Assembly: GCF_003352185.1 (NCBI RefSeq)
Contig: NZ_CP029608.1
Coordinates: 5,808,501-5,872,500, forward strand
DNA: 64,000 nucleotides
Reading direction: 5' to 3'
Source: Pseudomonas kribbensis
Lineage (GTDB): Bacteria; Pseudomonadota; Gammaproteobacteria; Pseudomonadales; Pseudomonadaceae
Made by a program: the position numbers and the translations under genes. Under the pieces are notes generated by a model. It saw only the letters and a program-made list of their open reading frames with translations, was not told the origin of the DNA and made no database searches. Shown here piece by piece: positions 8,628 through 17,455 of the stretch (its first letter is position 1; each line of letters begins with the position of its first letter).

Positions 8628-9029
8628 ATGAAATCGATCTTCCTGGCTTTGGCACTGATTGCGACCGGCGTACACGCCGCCGAAGAGTCCGACAACAACC
8701 CGTGCGACGCGGTGGAAAACGACGTCCAGACCCTGGAATGCTCGACCTACAGCCGCACCACCGCCGAAGACCTGCTCAAGGACAACTACAACAGCCTGAA
8801 CGAACGCATGCAGGCGACCTACGGCAAAAATCCCGCGCAACTGGCCGACATCACCGCCAAACTCAAGACCGCCCAGCAACAATGGCTGAAAACCCGCGAC
8901 GCCGACTGCGCCGTCGAAGCCTTCCCGGCGACGGACGGCAGCAAGGCGTTCAAGATTGCGCAGAATGATTGCGTGGCGCGGATGAGTGACGAGCGGTCGG
9001 AGTTTTTGGAGTCGATAGGTCAGGAGTGA
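8628..9029 (+). CDS. LprI-like periplasmic protein (DUF1311 type)
   Basis: 133 residues with a cleavable signal peptide (MKSIFLALALIATGVHA-AEE). The mature part has four cysteines and a predicted helical lysozyme-inhibitor LprI/DUF1311-like region (QQQWLKTRDADCAVEA). The ATG at 8628 is chosen because it begins the signal peptide; the open frame extends upstream without one. It is divergent from the dgc operon across 234 bp. Substrate or partner unknown. Confidence 0.8.
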   Translation: MKSIFLALALIATGVHAAEESDNNPCDAVENDVQTLECSTYSRTTAEDLLKDNYNSLNERMQATYGKNPAQLADITAKLKTAQQQWLKTRDADCAVEAFPATDGSKAFKIAQNDCVARMSDERSEFLESIGQE

Positions 9030-9076
9030 GGGCTTGAGCTGTAAGCTGCACCTCTTAAGCCAATCAAGGGATTCAC

Positions 9077-9493
9077 ATGAACATCTGCGGTATCGAAATC
9101 AAAGGCAGTGAAGCGATCATCGCCGTGGCGTCCCTCGACGGCTCGGCGCTGAGCCATGTCGCGCTGAACACCAAGAAAATCGCCCTGGACGATGACGACG
9201 AGGCGGCCAACGTCAAACTATTTGCCGCGCAGGTCGCGTCGTTCGTGCGCGAGAACGCCATCGATCGAATCGCGATCAAGAAGCGCAGCAAGAAAGGCGA
9301 GTTTGCCGGCGGGCCGACCACGTTCAAGATCGAGGGCGTGTTTCAGTTGCTGGACGGTTGCGAGGTGACGCTGCTGTCGCCGCAGACGATCAATGCCCAG
9401 GCCAAGAAGCACAATTTCGAGCTGCCGGGCACGCTGAACAAGTATCAGCATGAGGCTTACAAAGCGGCGTGCTCGGCGTTGATGAAGAAGTAA
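9077..9493 (+). CDS. DUF3010 family protein
   Basis: 138 residues starting MNICGIEIKGSEAIIAV, the beta-hairpin start typical of this small family, with a Lys-rich KKRSKKGEFAGG loop and a C-terminal helix. Cytoplasmic, function unknown. It ends one base before the convergent cdhR stop codon, and both ends sit on the palindrome CTCAGGCCTGAG (9494-9505). Confidence 0.85.
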   Translation: MNICGIEIKGSEAIIAVASLDGSALSHVALNTKKIALDDDDEAANVKLFAAQVASFVRENAIDRIAIKKRSKKGEFAGGPTTFKIEGVFQLLDGCEVTLLSPQTINAQAKKHNFELPGTLNKYQHEAYKAACSALMKK

Positions 9494-9494
9494 C

Positions 9495-10439
9495 TCAGGC
9501 CTGAGCAGTACGCCGATCTTCCCGTGGACACCGGGCAAACTTGGCCCGGTAGCTGCGGGTGAAATACGACGGTGATTCAAACCCGCAGGCGATGCTGACT
9601 TCGAGCACGCTCATGTCGGTCTGGCGCAACAGCTGCCGGGCCTTCTCGAGTCTTAAGCGCAGATAGAAATTGCTCGGCGTGTCATTCAGATGCAGCCGAA
9701 ACAACCGCTCCAGTTGCCGCCGCGTCACCTTGATCGATTCCGCCAGTTCCAGAGTGGTCAGCGGCGGTTCGCTGTGCTGCTCCATTTCGCCGATCACATG
9801 CACCAGCTTCTTGTTGCTGATGCCGTAACGCGTCGCGACTTCCATGCGCTGGTGGTCCTTGCGCGGACGAATCCGCCCCAATACAAACTGCTCGCTGACC
9901 TGGATCGCCAGTTGCGGGCCGTGGGCCTGGGCGATCAGGTCGAGCATCAGGTCAATGGAAGCGGTGCCGCCGGCGGACGTGATGCGCCGACGGTCGATCT
10001 CGAACAGCTCCTGGGTGACGCTGAGCTGTGGATAAAATTCCTTGAAGGCATCGATGGCCTCCCAGTGCAGGGTCAGGCGATGGCCATCGAGCAGGCCGGC
10101 CTCGGCGAGGACGAAGCTGCCAGTGTCGATGGCGCCGAGGGTCACGCCTTCGTTGTCCAGGCGTCGCAGCCAGTGCTCCAGCGCCGAGGTGGCGAACTTC
10201 AGCGGTTCGAACCCGGCGACCACCAGCAGCGTCGCCCCTTTCTTCAGCGGCTCCAGCGCCGCGTCGGCGTTGACCGACATTCCGTTGCTCGCCAGCACCG
10301 CCCCGCCATCGGCGCTCAACACGTGCCAGCGGTACAGCTCGCCGCGAAAGCGGTTGGCCACCCGCAGCGGTTCGATCGCGGAGATGAAACCGATGGCGGA
10401 AAAACCCGGCATCAACAGAAAGTAGAAATCCTGGGACAT
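9495..10439 (-). CDS. cdhR: Carnitine-responsive AraC/GlxA-family activator CdhR
   Basis: 314 residues. The N-terminal ~170 residues form a class-I amidotransferase-like sensor domain (DFYFLLMPGFSAIGFISAIEP). The C-terminal ~100 residues hold two AraC helix-turn-helix motifs (TTLELAESIKVTRRQLERLF; MSVLEVSIACGFESPSYFTRSYR). In P. aeruginosa CdhR (PA5389) activates the carnitine operon, which is divergently placed in the same way here. The ATG at 10439 was preferred over a GTG three codons upstream because it matches the usual MSQDFYFLLMPG start. A perfect DnaA box (10027-10035) lies within the gene. Confidence 0.92.
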   Translation of the reverse strand: MSQDFYFLLMPGFSAIGFISAIEPLRVANRFRGELYRWHVLSADGGAVLASNGMSVNADAALEPLKKGATLLVVAGFEPLKFATSALEHWLRRLDNEGVTLGAIDTGSFVLAEAGLLDGHRLTLHWEAIDAFKEFYPQLSVTQELFEIDRRRITSAGGTASIDLMLDLIAQAHGPQLAIQVSEQFVLGRIRPRKDHQRMEVATRYGISNKKLVHVIGEMEQHSEPPLTTLELAESIKVTRRQLERLFRLHLNDTPSNFYLRLRLEKARQLLRQTDMSVLEVSIACGFESPSYFTRSYRAKFARCPREDRRTAQA

Positions 10440-10509
10440 GGTGCGCACTCGGTCAGCGGGTAGCGTGCAACGTTGATACGCCGTTTGCCGTCGGCGTTCA
10501 AGAGCACAG

Positions 10510-10543
10510 GTCGCTACAGTGCAAGAGCCAGTCGCCGCAGTGC
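10510..10543 (+). promoter_or_regulatory. Candidate CdhR operator, 21-bp-period direct repeat
   Basis: GTCGCTACAGTGC (10510-10522) and GTCGCCGCAGTGC (10531-10543) are direct repeats exactly 21 bp apart, two helical turns. This is the geometry used by AraC-family activators. They lie in the cdhR-caiX intergenic region, 88 bp upstream of caiX. Assignment to CdhR is inference. Confidence 0.55.
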
Positions 10544-10631
10544 GTTTTCACAGGGGCATTGCTGCGTAACTTGGCATCACCGGCGCGACAGACGCCGGGA
10601 CCCACAATAACGACCTGCCGAGGAACCCGAC

Positions 10632-11576
10632 ATGAAACGACTGATCAGCAGCTGTGTTCTCGCACTCAGCGGTACCGCGTTTTTAAGCGCCAGTGTCATG
10701 GCGGCCGAACCTGCGTCGTGCCAGAACGTGCGCATGGGCGTAGTGAACTGGACCGACGTGATCGCCACCAGCGCCATGACTCAGGTTCTGCTCGACGGCC
10801 TCGGCTACAGCACCAAACAGACCAGCGCCTCCCAGCAAATCATCTTCGCCGGCATCCGCGACCAGCGTCTGGATCTGTTCCTCGGCTACTGGAACCCGCT
10901 GATGACCCAGACCATCACCCCGTTCGTCGATGCCAATCAGGTCAAAGTCCTTCCGGCGCCGAGCCTGAAAGACGCCCGCGCCACCCTCGCCGTACCGACC
11001 TATCTGGCGGACAAGGGCCTGAAAACCTTCGCCGACATCGCCAAGTTCGAGAAAGAACTGGGCGGCAAGATCTACGGCATCGAGCCAGGCTCGGGCGCCA
11101 ACACCCAGATCAAGGCGATGATCGCCAAAAACCAGTTCGGCCTCGGCAAATTCCAGCTCGTGGAATCGAGTGAAGCCGGCATGCTCGCCGCCGTCGACCG
11201 CGCCGTGCGCCGCAAGGAAGCCGTGGTGTTCTTCGGCTGGGCGCCACACCCGATGAACGTCAATGTGCAGATGACTTATCTGACCGGCAGCGACGACGCC
11301 CTCGGTCCGAACGAAGGCATGGCCACCGTGTGGACCGTCACCGCGCCGAAATACGCCGAACAATGCCCGAACGTCGGTCGCCTGCTGAGCAACCTGACGT
11401 TCACCGCCGAAGACGAGAGCCGGATGATGCAGCCGCTGCTCGATCACAAGGACGCCTTCGAATCGGCCAAGCAATGGCTCAAGGATCACCCGCAGGACAA
11501 ACAGCGCTGGCTCGAAGGCGTGACCACCTTCGATGGCAAACCGGCGGTTGAAAACCTCCAGCTCACCAGCAAATAA
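10632..11576 (+). CDS. caiX: Carnitine-binding periplasmic protein CaiX
   Basis: 314 residues with a signal peptide (MKRLISSCVLALSGTAFLSASVMA-AEP) and an OpuAC-type quaternary-amine-binding domain (VNWTDVIATSAMTQVLLDGLGY, DLFLGYWNPL, VFFGWAPHPMN). It is a paralogue of choX at 19267. In P. aeruginosa the CaiX protein delivers carnitine to the shared CbcWV permease, which fits the lack of a permease next to it. First gene of the carnitine operon. Confidence 0.92.
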   Translation: MKRLISSCVLALSGTAFLSASVMAAEPASCQNVRMGVVNWTDVIATSAMTQVLLDGLGYSTKQTSASQQIIFAGIRDQRLDLFLGYWNPLMTQTITPFVDANQVKVLPAPSLKDARATLAVPTYLADKGLKTFADIAKFEKELGGKIYGIEPGSGANTQIKAMIAKNQFGLGKFQLVESSEAGMLAAVDRAVRRKEAVVFFGWAPHPMNVNVQMTYLTGSDDALGPNEGMATVWTVTAPKYAEQCPNVGRLLSNLTFTAEDESRMMQPLLDHKDAFESAKQWLKDHPQDKQRWLEGVTTFDGKPAVENLQLTSK

Positions 11577-11651
11577 ACCGCAACGAACGAACCACTTCGC
11601 AGCCCGCCACGGGCTGCGAACAGACCCATCACGCCTGAAGGAAAACGCACC

Positions 11652-12539
11652 ATGAACCACGACGTCATCATCACCTGCGCACTCACCGGTGCTGGCGACA
11701 CGACCGCCAAGAGCCCTCACGTGCCGGTCACTCCAAAGCAAATCGCCGCAGCCGCGGTGGAAGCGGCCAAGGCCGGTGCCACCGTCGTGCACTGCCATGT
11801 CCGCGACCCGCAGACCGGCAAGTTCAGCCGTGACGTGGCGCTGTACCGCGAAGTCATGGAGCGCATCCGCGAAGCCGACGTCGACATCATCGTCAACCTC
11901 ACCGCCGGCATGGGCGGCGACCTGGAAATCGGCCCGGGCGAGAGCCCGATGGAGTTCGGTCCGAACACCGATCTGGTGGGCCCGCTGACCCGTCTGGCCC
12001 ACGTCGAAGAGCTGCTGCCGGAAATCTGCACCCTGGATTGCGGCACCCTGAACTTCGGCGACGGCGACACCATTTACGTCTCCACTCCGGCCCAGCTGCG
12101 TGCCGGCGCCAAGCGCATCACCGAGCTGGGCGTGAAGGCGGAGCTGGAGATTTTCGACACCGGTCACCTGTGGTTCGCCAAACAGATGATCAAGGAAGGC
12201 CTGCTCGACAATCCGCTGTTCCAGCTGTGCCTGGGCATCCCGTGGGGCGCGCCGGCCGACACCACCACCATGAAAGCCATGGTCGACAACCTGCCGGCCG
12301 ACGCCGTTTGGGCAGGCTTCGGCATCGGCCGGATGCAGATGCCGATGGCCGCGCAAGCGGTGCTGCTCGGCGGCAACGTGCGGGTAGGCCTGGAGGACAA
12401 CCTGTGGCTGGACAAAGGTGTGCTGGCGACCAACGGCCAACTGGTCGAACGCGCCACCGAGATCCTCAGCCGCCTCGGCGCCCGGGTGCTGACCCCGGCT
12501 GAAGGTCGCAAGAAAATGGGCCTGACCCAGCGCGGCTGA
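11652..12539 (+). CDS. cdhC: 3-dehydrocarnitine cleavage enzyme CdhC (BKACE/DUF849 family)
   Basis: 295 residues of the beta-keto acid cleavage enzyme family. The Zn-site motif HCHVRDP is near residue 48 and the acidic [10 protein letters not shown] segment near 165. It is expected to condense 3-dehydrocarnitine with acetyl-CoA, giving acetoacetate and glycine betaine-CoA (betainyl-CoA). Lies 75 bp after caiX and is followed by an intrinsic terminator. Confidence 0.92.
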   Translation: MNHDVIITCALTGAGDTTAKSPHVPVTPKQIAAAAVEAAKAGATVVHCHVRDPQTGKFSRDVALYREVMERIREADVDIIVNLTAGMGGDLEIGPGESPMEFGPNTDLVGPLTRLAHVEELLPEICTLDCGTLNFGDGDTIYVSTPAQLRAGAKRITELGVKAELEIFDTGHLWFAKQMIKEGLLDNPLFQLCLGIPWGAPADTTTMKAMVDNLPADAVWAGFGIGRMQMPMAAQAVLLGGNVRVGLEDNLWLDKGVLATNGQLVERATEILSRLGARVLTPAEGRKKMGLTQRG

Positions 12540-12554
12540 AATCACCCTTTCCCC

Positions 12555-12589
12555 CGGTGGGAGGGCAACTGACTCCCACCGTTTTTTTT
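12555..12589 (+). terminator. Intrinsic terminator between cdhC and cdhA
   Basis: The 9-bp stem CGGTGGGAG/CTCCCACCG (12555-12563 with 12573-12581) has a 9-nt loop and is followed by eight T residues (12582-12589). It looks fully functional, yet sits inside what is otherwise one operon, 22 bp before the cdhA start. Confidence 0.85.
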
Positions 12590-12610
12590 GCCTCATTCCA
12601 GGAAGTGACC

Positions 12611-13576
12611 ATGAGCTTTATCACCGAAATCAAAACCTTCGCAGCACTGGGCAGCGGCGTCATCGGCAGCGGTTGGGTCGCCCGCGCCCTCGCCCACGGC
12701 CTCGACGTGGTGGCCTGGGACCCGGCACCGGGTGCCGAAGCGGCGCTGCGCAAGCGCGTGGCCAACGCCTGGGGCGCGCTGGAGAAAAACGGTCTGGCGC
12801 CGGGCGCTTCGCAGGATCGCCTGCGCTTTGTGGCGACCATTGAAGAGTGCGTGCGCGATGCGGATTTCATCCAGGAAAGTGCCCCTGAACGCCTCGAACT
12901 GAAACTGGAGCTGCACAGTAAAATCAGCGCGGCGGCCAAGCCCAATGCGTTGATCGGTTCCAGCACTTCGGGCCTGTTGCCGAGCGAGTTTTACGAGAGC
13001 TCGACCCACCCGGAACGCTGCGTGGTCGGCCACCCGTTCAACCCGGTTTACCTTCTGCCGCTGGTGGAAGTAGTCGGCGGCAAGAACACCGCGCCGGAAG
13101 CGGTTCAAGCGGCGATGAAAGTCTACGAATCCCTCGGCATGCGCCCGCTGCATGTGCGCAAGGAAGTGCCCGGTTTCATCGCCGACCGCCTGCTCGAAGC
13201 GCTGTGGCGCGAAGCGCTGCACCTGGTCAACGACGGGGTGGCGACCACCGGTGAAATCGACGATGCGATCCGCTTTGGCGCCGGTCTGCGCTGGTCGTTT
13301 ATGGGTACGTTCCTGACTTACACCCTGGCCGGTGGCGATGCCGGCATGCGTCACTTCATGTCGCAGTTCGGTCCGGCGCTCCAGCTGCCGTGGACGTACC
13401 TGCCGGCACCGGAACTGACCGACAAGCTGATCGACGATGTGGTGGATGGCACCAGCGATCAACTGGGCCGCCACAGTATTTCGGCACTGGAGCGCTATCG
13501 TGATGATTGCTTGCTGGCGGTGCTTGAGGCGGTGAAGACCACCAAAGAAAAGCATGGAATGAGTTTCAGCGAGTAA
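12611..13576 (+). CDS. cdhA: L-carnitine dehydrogenase CdhA
   Basis: 321 residues of the 3-hydroxyacyl-CoA dehydrogenase superfamily. The Rossmann motif GSGVIGSGW is near residue 13, followed by a catalytic-type [18 protein letters not shown] segment and a helical C-terminal domain. It oxidises L-carnitine to 3-dehydrocarnitine with NAD+. The ATG at 12611 has AGGAAG upstream; a more upstream ATG would lie within the terminator and is rejected. Confidence 0.93.
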   Translation: MSFITEIKTFAALGSGVIGSGWVARALAHGLDVVAWDPAPGAEAALRKRVANAWGALEKNGLAPGASQDRLRFVATIEECVRDADFIQESAPERLELKLELHSKISAAAKPNALIGSSTSGLLPSEFYESSTHPERCVVGHPFNPVYLLPLVEVVGGKNTAPEAVQAAMKVYESLGMRPLHVRKEVPGFIADRLLEALWREALHLVNDGVATTGEIDDAIRFGAGLRWSFMGTFLTYTLAGGDAGMRHFMSQFGPALQLPWTYLPAPELTDKLIDDVVDGTSDQLGRHSISALERYRDDCLLAVLEAVKTTKEKHGMSFSE

Positions 13577-13585
13577 TTGCAGATT

Positions 13586-13616
13586 GAGCGCTCCCCCGCG
13601 AAGCGCGGGAGCGCTC
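13586..13616 (+). other. Strong hairpin in the cdhA-cdhB spacer
   Basis: GAGCGCTCCC (13586-13595) pairs perfectly with GGGAGCGCTC (13607-13616), with further inner pairing. No T-run follows, and the cdhB ribosome site comes directly after. It may stabilise or process the mRNA. Confidence 0.6.
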
Positions 13617-13632
13617 GCGCCCGGAGATAAAT

Positions 13633-14109
13633 ATGCCCACCCTCACCACCTACCAAACCCGCATCATCCCCGACTGGGTCGACTACAACGGCCACCTGCG
13701 CGATGCCTTCTATCTGCTGATCTTCAGCTACGCCACCGATGCCCTGATGGACCGCCTCGGCATGGACAGCAACAACCGCGAAGCCAGCGGAAACTCGCTG
13801 TTCACCCTCGAACTGCACCTCAACTACCTGCACGAAGTGAAGCTCGATGCCGAAGTCGAAGTGCGCACGCAAATCATCGGCCACGACCAGAAACGCCTGC
13901 ACCTCTATCACAGCCTGCACCTGGCCGGCGGTGACAAGGAGCTGGCGGGCAACGAACAGATGCTGCTCCACGTCGACCTCGCCGGGCCGCGTTCCGCACC
14001 GTTCACCCCGGACACTCTGAGCCGCCTGCAAGCCATCGTCGCCGAGCAGGCCGACCTGCCCGCCCCGGCTTACATCGGTCGGGTCATCGCCCTGCCCCCA
14101 GCCCGGTAA
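13633..14109 (+). CDS. cdhB: Betainyl-CoA thioesterase CdhB (hotdog fold)
   Basis: 158 residues of the YbgC/4HBT-like hotdog family. The opening RIIPDWVDYNGHLRDAFYLLIFSYATDALMD carries the catalytic-type Asp-Asn-Gly-His region. It should hydrolyse betainyl-CoA to glycine betaine plus CoA, completing carnitine conversion. The start is preceded by CGGAG. Ends 24 bp before the hydroxylase gene. Confidence 0.88.
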   Translation: MPTLTTYQTRIIPDWVDYNGHLRDAFYLLIFSYATDALMDRLGMDSNNREASGNSLFTLELHLNYLHEVKLDAEVEVRTQIIGHDQKRLHLYHSLHLAGGDKELAGNEQMLLHVDLAGPRSAPFTPDTLSRLQAIVAEQADLPAPAYIGRVIALPPAR

Positions 14110-14133
14110 ATCCATCCATCGCAAGGAGCCGCC

Positions 14134-15297
14134 ATGCAAACCGCCGCCGCAGTTGCCGATTTCCGTACTTATCCGTTGATCAGCGCGCTGAACGGCGTAC
14201 AGAACCTGGCGGATCGCGTCCTGATCGAATGGGCCGACGGGCGCGTCAGCCCGTTCCACCACGTGTGGTTGCGGGACAACTGCCCGTGTCCGCAGTGCGT
14301 CTACAGCGTTACCCGCGAGCAAGTATTCGAGATCGTCGATGCGGCGCAGGACCTGTCGCCCTCCGCCGCGCACATCGATACCGATGGCTGCTTGCGCATC
14401 GACTGGCAGGACGGCCACCTCAGCCGCTTCGATGCGGGTTGGCTGCGGGCCCACGCCTATGACGACGAGTCCCGCGCTGAACGCCTCGCCGCCAAACCGA
14501 AAGCCTTTCTGTGGCGCAGTGATCTGCAACTGCCAGCGTTCGATTATTCAGCCCTGATGAACGACGACGCTGCACTGCTGCAATGGTTGCTGGCGGTACG
14601 CGATATCGGCCTGACCCAGGTGCGCGGCGTGCCCACCGAACCCGGCTCGCTGAAGCTGATCGCCGAGCGCATTTCGTTCATTCGCGAGAGCAATTTCGGT
14701 GTGCTGTTCAACGTGCAATCCAAGGCCGATGCCGACAGCAACGCCTACACCGCATTCAACCTGCCATTGCACACCGACCTGCCGACCCGCGAGCTGCAAC
14801 CGGGGCTGCAATTTCTGCATTGCCTGGTGAACGACGCCGAGGGTGGCGAGAGCATTTTCGTCGACGGTTTTGCGATTGCCGAAGCGTTGCGTCAGGAAGA
14901 TCCCGCATCATTCAAGGCCCTGTGCGAGATCCCGGTGGAGTTTCGCAACAAGGACCGCCACAGCGACTATCGCTGCCTCGCGCCGATCATCGCCCTCGAT
15001 GCCTTGGGCCGGGTTGCAGAAATCCGCATGGCCAACTTTCTGCGCGGCGCGTTCGACACGTCCGTGGAGCAAATGCCCGTGCTGTATCGCGCTTATCGAC
15101 GCTTCATCGCCATGACCCGCGAGCCACGCTTCCGGGTGATGCAGCGGCTCAATCCGGGCGAGTTGTGGTGCTTCGACAACCGCCGCACCCTGCATGCGCG
15201 CAATGCGTTCGACCCGTCCACCGGGGCCCGGCATTTTCAGGGCTGCTACATCGACCGGGACGAGTTGCTGTCGCGGATTCTGGTGCTTCAGCGCTAG
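14134..15297 (+). CDS. Gamma-butyrobetaine hydroxylase (Fe(II)/2-oxoglutarate dioxygenase)
   Basis: 387 residues. An N-terminal DUF971-type zinc domain (residues ~25-110, with C50/C52/C55 in DNCPCPQC) is fused to a TauD-family dioxygenase domain with the iron motif H213-x-D215 (LHTDLP) and a distal His in RRTLHARNAF. It hydroxylates gamma-butyrobetaine to L-carnitine, feeding CdhA. Last gene of the carnitine operon. Confidence 0.92.
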   Translation: MQTAAAVADFRTYPLISALNGVQNLADRVLIEWADGRVSPFHHVWLRDNCPCPQCVYSVTREQVFEIVDAAQDLSPSAAHIDTDGCLRIDWQDGHLSRFDAGWLRAHAYDDESRAERLAAKPKAFLWRSDLQLPAFDYSALMNDDAALLQWLLAVRDIGLTQVRGVPTEPGSLKLIAERISFIRESNFGVLFNVQSKADADSNAYTAFNLPLHTDLPTRELQPGLQFLHCLVNDAEGGESIFVDGFAIAEALRQEDPASFKALCEIPVEFRNKDRHSDYRCLAPIIALDALGRVAEIRMANFLRGAFDTSVEQMPVLYRAYRRFIAMTREPRFRVMQRLNPGELWCFDNRRTLHARNAFDPSTGARHFQGCYIDRDELLSRILVLQR

Positions 15298-15321
15298 ACC
15301 ACGTCATCGTTATTCACAGGC

Positions 15322-15359
15322 AAAAAAAGCCCCGATACAAGCCGTGACAGGATCGGGGC
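15322..15359 (-). terminator. Hairpin with minus-strand T-run after the hydroxylase gene
   Basis: GCCCCGAT (15329-15336) pairs with ATCGGGGC (15352-15359). Seven A residues precede it on the plus strand, so it is an intrinsic terminator only for leftward transcripts. It could stop antisense read-through from gbdR into the carnitine operon. Confidence 0.6.
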
Positions 15360-15570
15360 GAGGGTACTGTTGAGGAGCTGCCATGCCGAGGGTGACCAAA
15401 CCTTCGTGAAGCGAGCTGGGTCCAGTGTGCCCACTCCCCTGGCCGGCAAGTTAGCCGAAAACGACATGCTCATAGCCAATGTGGACACTGCGACAAATCG
15501 CCCTTGCCGTGCCTGTGCGGGCCTACCAGAATCGAGCCACGACCTCCGTTGCCAAAGAAGGATTCGCGTC

Positions 15571-15831
15571 ATGATGTATGCCGATTTGATCGATCAGGAA
15601 GACCTGTTGGGCCAACTCAAGTCGTTGGGATTCGAAGTACCGTCCGGCTCCACGGCCCAGCAGGCCTGCGAGTGCGCCGTGCGCGGTCTGGACGATGTGC
15701 GGGCCAACACGCTGCGCACCATGGTCAAGCAGATGTACACCAGCAGCGCGAGCATCCAGCCGATCGTGCGTGAAGCCATCGACAAGCAGTTGCTGCCGGC
15801 CCTGGCGCAGTATCAACAGACCCGCGCCTGA
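15571..15831 (+). CDS. Small conserved hypothetical protein
   Basis: 86 residues beginning MMYADLIDQEDLLGQLKSLGF. It is helical, acidic near the N-terminus, with two cysteines (ACECAVRGLDD). No signal peptide or membrane segment. The start at 15571 is chosen from context; ATG at 15574 is possible. A longer frame upstream covers low-quality intergenic sequence. It lies between the carnitine operon and gbdR. Not recognised; function unknown. Confidence 0.65.
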   Translation: MMYADLIDQEDLLGQLKSLGFEVPSGSTAQQACECAVRGLDDVRANTLRTMVKQMYTSSASIQPIVREAIDKQLLPALAQYQQTRA

Positions 15832-15843
15832 TACCTGACCGAA

Positions 15844-15902
15844 AAAGATCGCAGCCTGCGACAGTGCCTTTCCTGAAGGCGCTGTCGCAGGCTGCGATCT
15901 TT
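15844..15902. terminator. Bidirectional hairpin terminator
   Basis: A 21-bp stem (AAAGATCGCAGCCTGCGACAG complement pair, 15844-15864 with 15882-15902) has A- and T-rich ends. It separates the convergent small gene at 15571 from gbdR. Confidence 0.75.
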
Positions 15903-15906
15903 CGTT

Positions 15907-17010
15907 TCAGAGACGCACGCTGGCGAAGGTCGACTCGTTGCGCGCCTGGCTCAGCGCCGACATCGGCCCGGACAGCGGCGACATCACGATGGCCTGCGGC
16001 AGCGGCAGCATCGCAACCTGCTGGGTGGTGTTGGAGCCGACGCGCTCGTCACGCGGCGGAATGCCAAAGTATTCGCGGTAGCACTTGGAGAAGTGCGGCG
16101 TCGACACGAACCCGCAGACCGACGCCACTTCGATGATCGACATCGGCGTCTGCTTGAGCAGTTGCCGGGCACGGATCAAACGCAGCTTGAGGTAGTAGCG
16201 CGACGGCGAGCAGTGCAGGTATTTCTGGAACAGGCGCTCGAGCTGGCGACGGGACACGGCGACGTACACCGCCAGTTCGTCGAGGTCGATCGGCTCTTCC
16301 AGGTTGGCTTCCATCAGCGCGACGATTTCCTGCAGTTTCGGCTGGTTGGTGCCGAGCATGTGTTTGAGCGGCACACGCTGGTGATCCTGTTCGTTGCGGA
16401 TGCGCTCGTAGACGAACATCTCGGAGATCGCGGCGGACAGTTCACGGCCGTGATCACGGCTGATCAGGTGCAGCATCATGTCCAGCGGCGCGGTGCCGCC
16501 GGAGCTGGTGAAACGGTTGCGGTCGAGGGTGAACAGACGGGTGCTCATCGCCACGCGCGGGAAAGCTTCCTGCATTGCCGCCAGACATTCCCAGTGCACG
16601 CTGCAATCGAAGCCGTCGAGCAGGCCGGCGCAGGCCAGGGCCCAACTGCCGGTGCACACGGCGCCGAGGCGACGGGACTGGCGCGCCTGGCTTTGCAGCC
16701 ACGAGACGTGTTCACGGGTAACGGTGCGTTGAATGCCGATCCCGCCGCACACGATGATGGTGTCGAGGGCCGGGGCTTTGTGCATGGAGGCGTCGGGGGT
16801 GATCTGCAGACCGTCACTGGCCCAGACCTGGCCACCGTCGACGGTGAGGGTCGTCCAGCGATACAGCTCGCGACCGGACAACTGGTTGGCCATGCGCAGC
16901 GGTTCGACTGCGGAAGCCAGGGAAATCAGCGTGAAATTGTCCAGCAGCAGAAAGCCGATGGATTGAGGCGCACGGTTCTGGGGTTGAGCCCCGGAGTTGA
17001 ACGACGTCAT
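15907..17010 (-). CDS. gbdR: Glycine betaine/dimethylglycine-responsive activator GbdR
   Basis: 367 residues. An amidotransferase-like sensor domain (residues ~18-190, SIGFLLLDNFTLISLASAVEP) precedes an AraC DNA-binding domain (~220-330) with two helix-turn-helix motifs (IDLDELAVYVAVSRRQLERLF; MSIIEVASVCGFVSTPHFSKCYR). In P. aeruginosa GbdR (PA5380) activates betaine, dimethylglycine and choline-uptake genes. It is paralogous to cdhR at 9495 and adjacent to sdaB and choX as in PAO1. Confidence 0.93.
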   Translation of the reverse strand: MTSFNSGAQPQNRAPQSIGFLLLDNFTLISLASAVEPLRMANQLSGRELYRWTTLTVDGGQVWASDGLQITPDASMHKAPALDTIIVCGGIGIQRTVTREHVSWLQSQARQSRRLGAVCTGSWALACAGLLDGFDCSVHWECLAAMQEAFPRVAMSTRLFTLDRNRFTSSGGTAPLDMMLHLISRDHGRELSAAISEMFVYERIRNEQDHQRVPLKHMLGTNQPKLQEIVALMEANLEEPIDLDELAVYVAVSRRQLERLFQKYLHCSPSRYYLKLRLIRARQLLKQTPMSIIEVASVCGFVSTPHFSKCYREYFGIPPRDERVGSNTTQQVAMLPLPQAIVMSPLSGPMSALSQARNESTFASVRL

Positions 17011-17269
17011 CGCGGTATCTCCTCACACAAAGCAGGTGATGGCCTCAGGCGGAGGCTCTTGTTATTGCCATCGTTCTCTTGCGTGAGACGGGGCTTTGTT
17101 ATGACAGAGCAATTGCCATGCCTAAAATTGAATGGCTGTTCAATAACTCCTGAAAACGACGTCGCGACGCGTCTATACAAGCCGTCCGACGAAAGGTTGT
17201 TCGAAGTGCCATCAGCGGCGGTGAAAGCCCTGCCCCGGCGTGCGTGAGCAGATCGGTAGCACTTGTGGG

Positions 17270-17404
17270 AACAGGGCTGCGGGGGATTGTCCTACAGTGT
17301 CACCGCTGGCACGGATGACGGACGGTAGCCGGCGCGAATCCGGCCATGCGGGTGGGAAACACTCTTATCTGATTGCGACGCGCCAAAAGGTGGCGCGTTT
17401 TATT
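17270..17404 (+). ncRNA. Candidate small RNA ending in an intrinsic terminator
   Basis: The 445-bp gbdR-sdaB spacer has no convincing gene. On the plus strand it holds a hairpin (AGCCGG/CCGGCC region near 17327-17348) and then a clear terminator: ACGCGCCA (17378-17385) pairs with TGGCGCGT (17391-17398) and is followed by TTTTATT. No plus-strand gene lies upstream to need this terminator, so an intergenic transcript is plausible. No family was recognised, and the 5' end is a guess. Confidence 0.3.
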
Positions 17405-17455
17405 GTCGATGCTCACTTGGTGCGCAGTTTTGACTGGTCTGGCGCTGTCGGCGTA

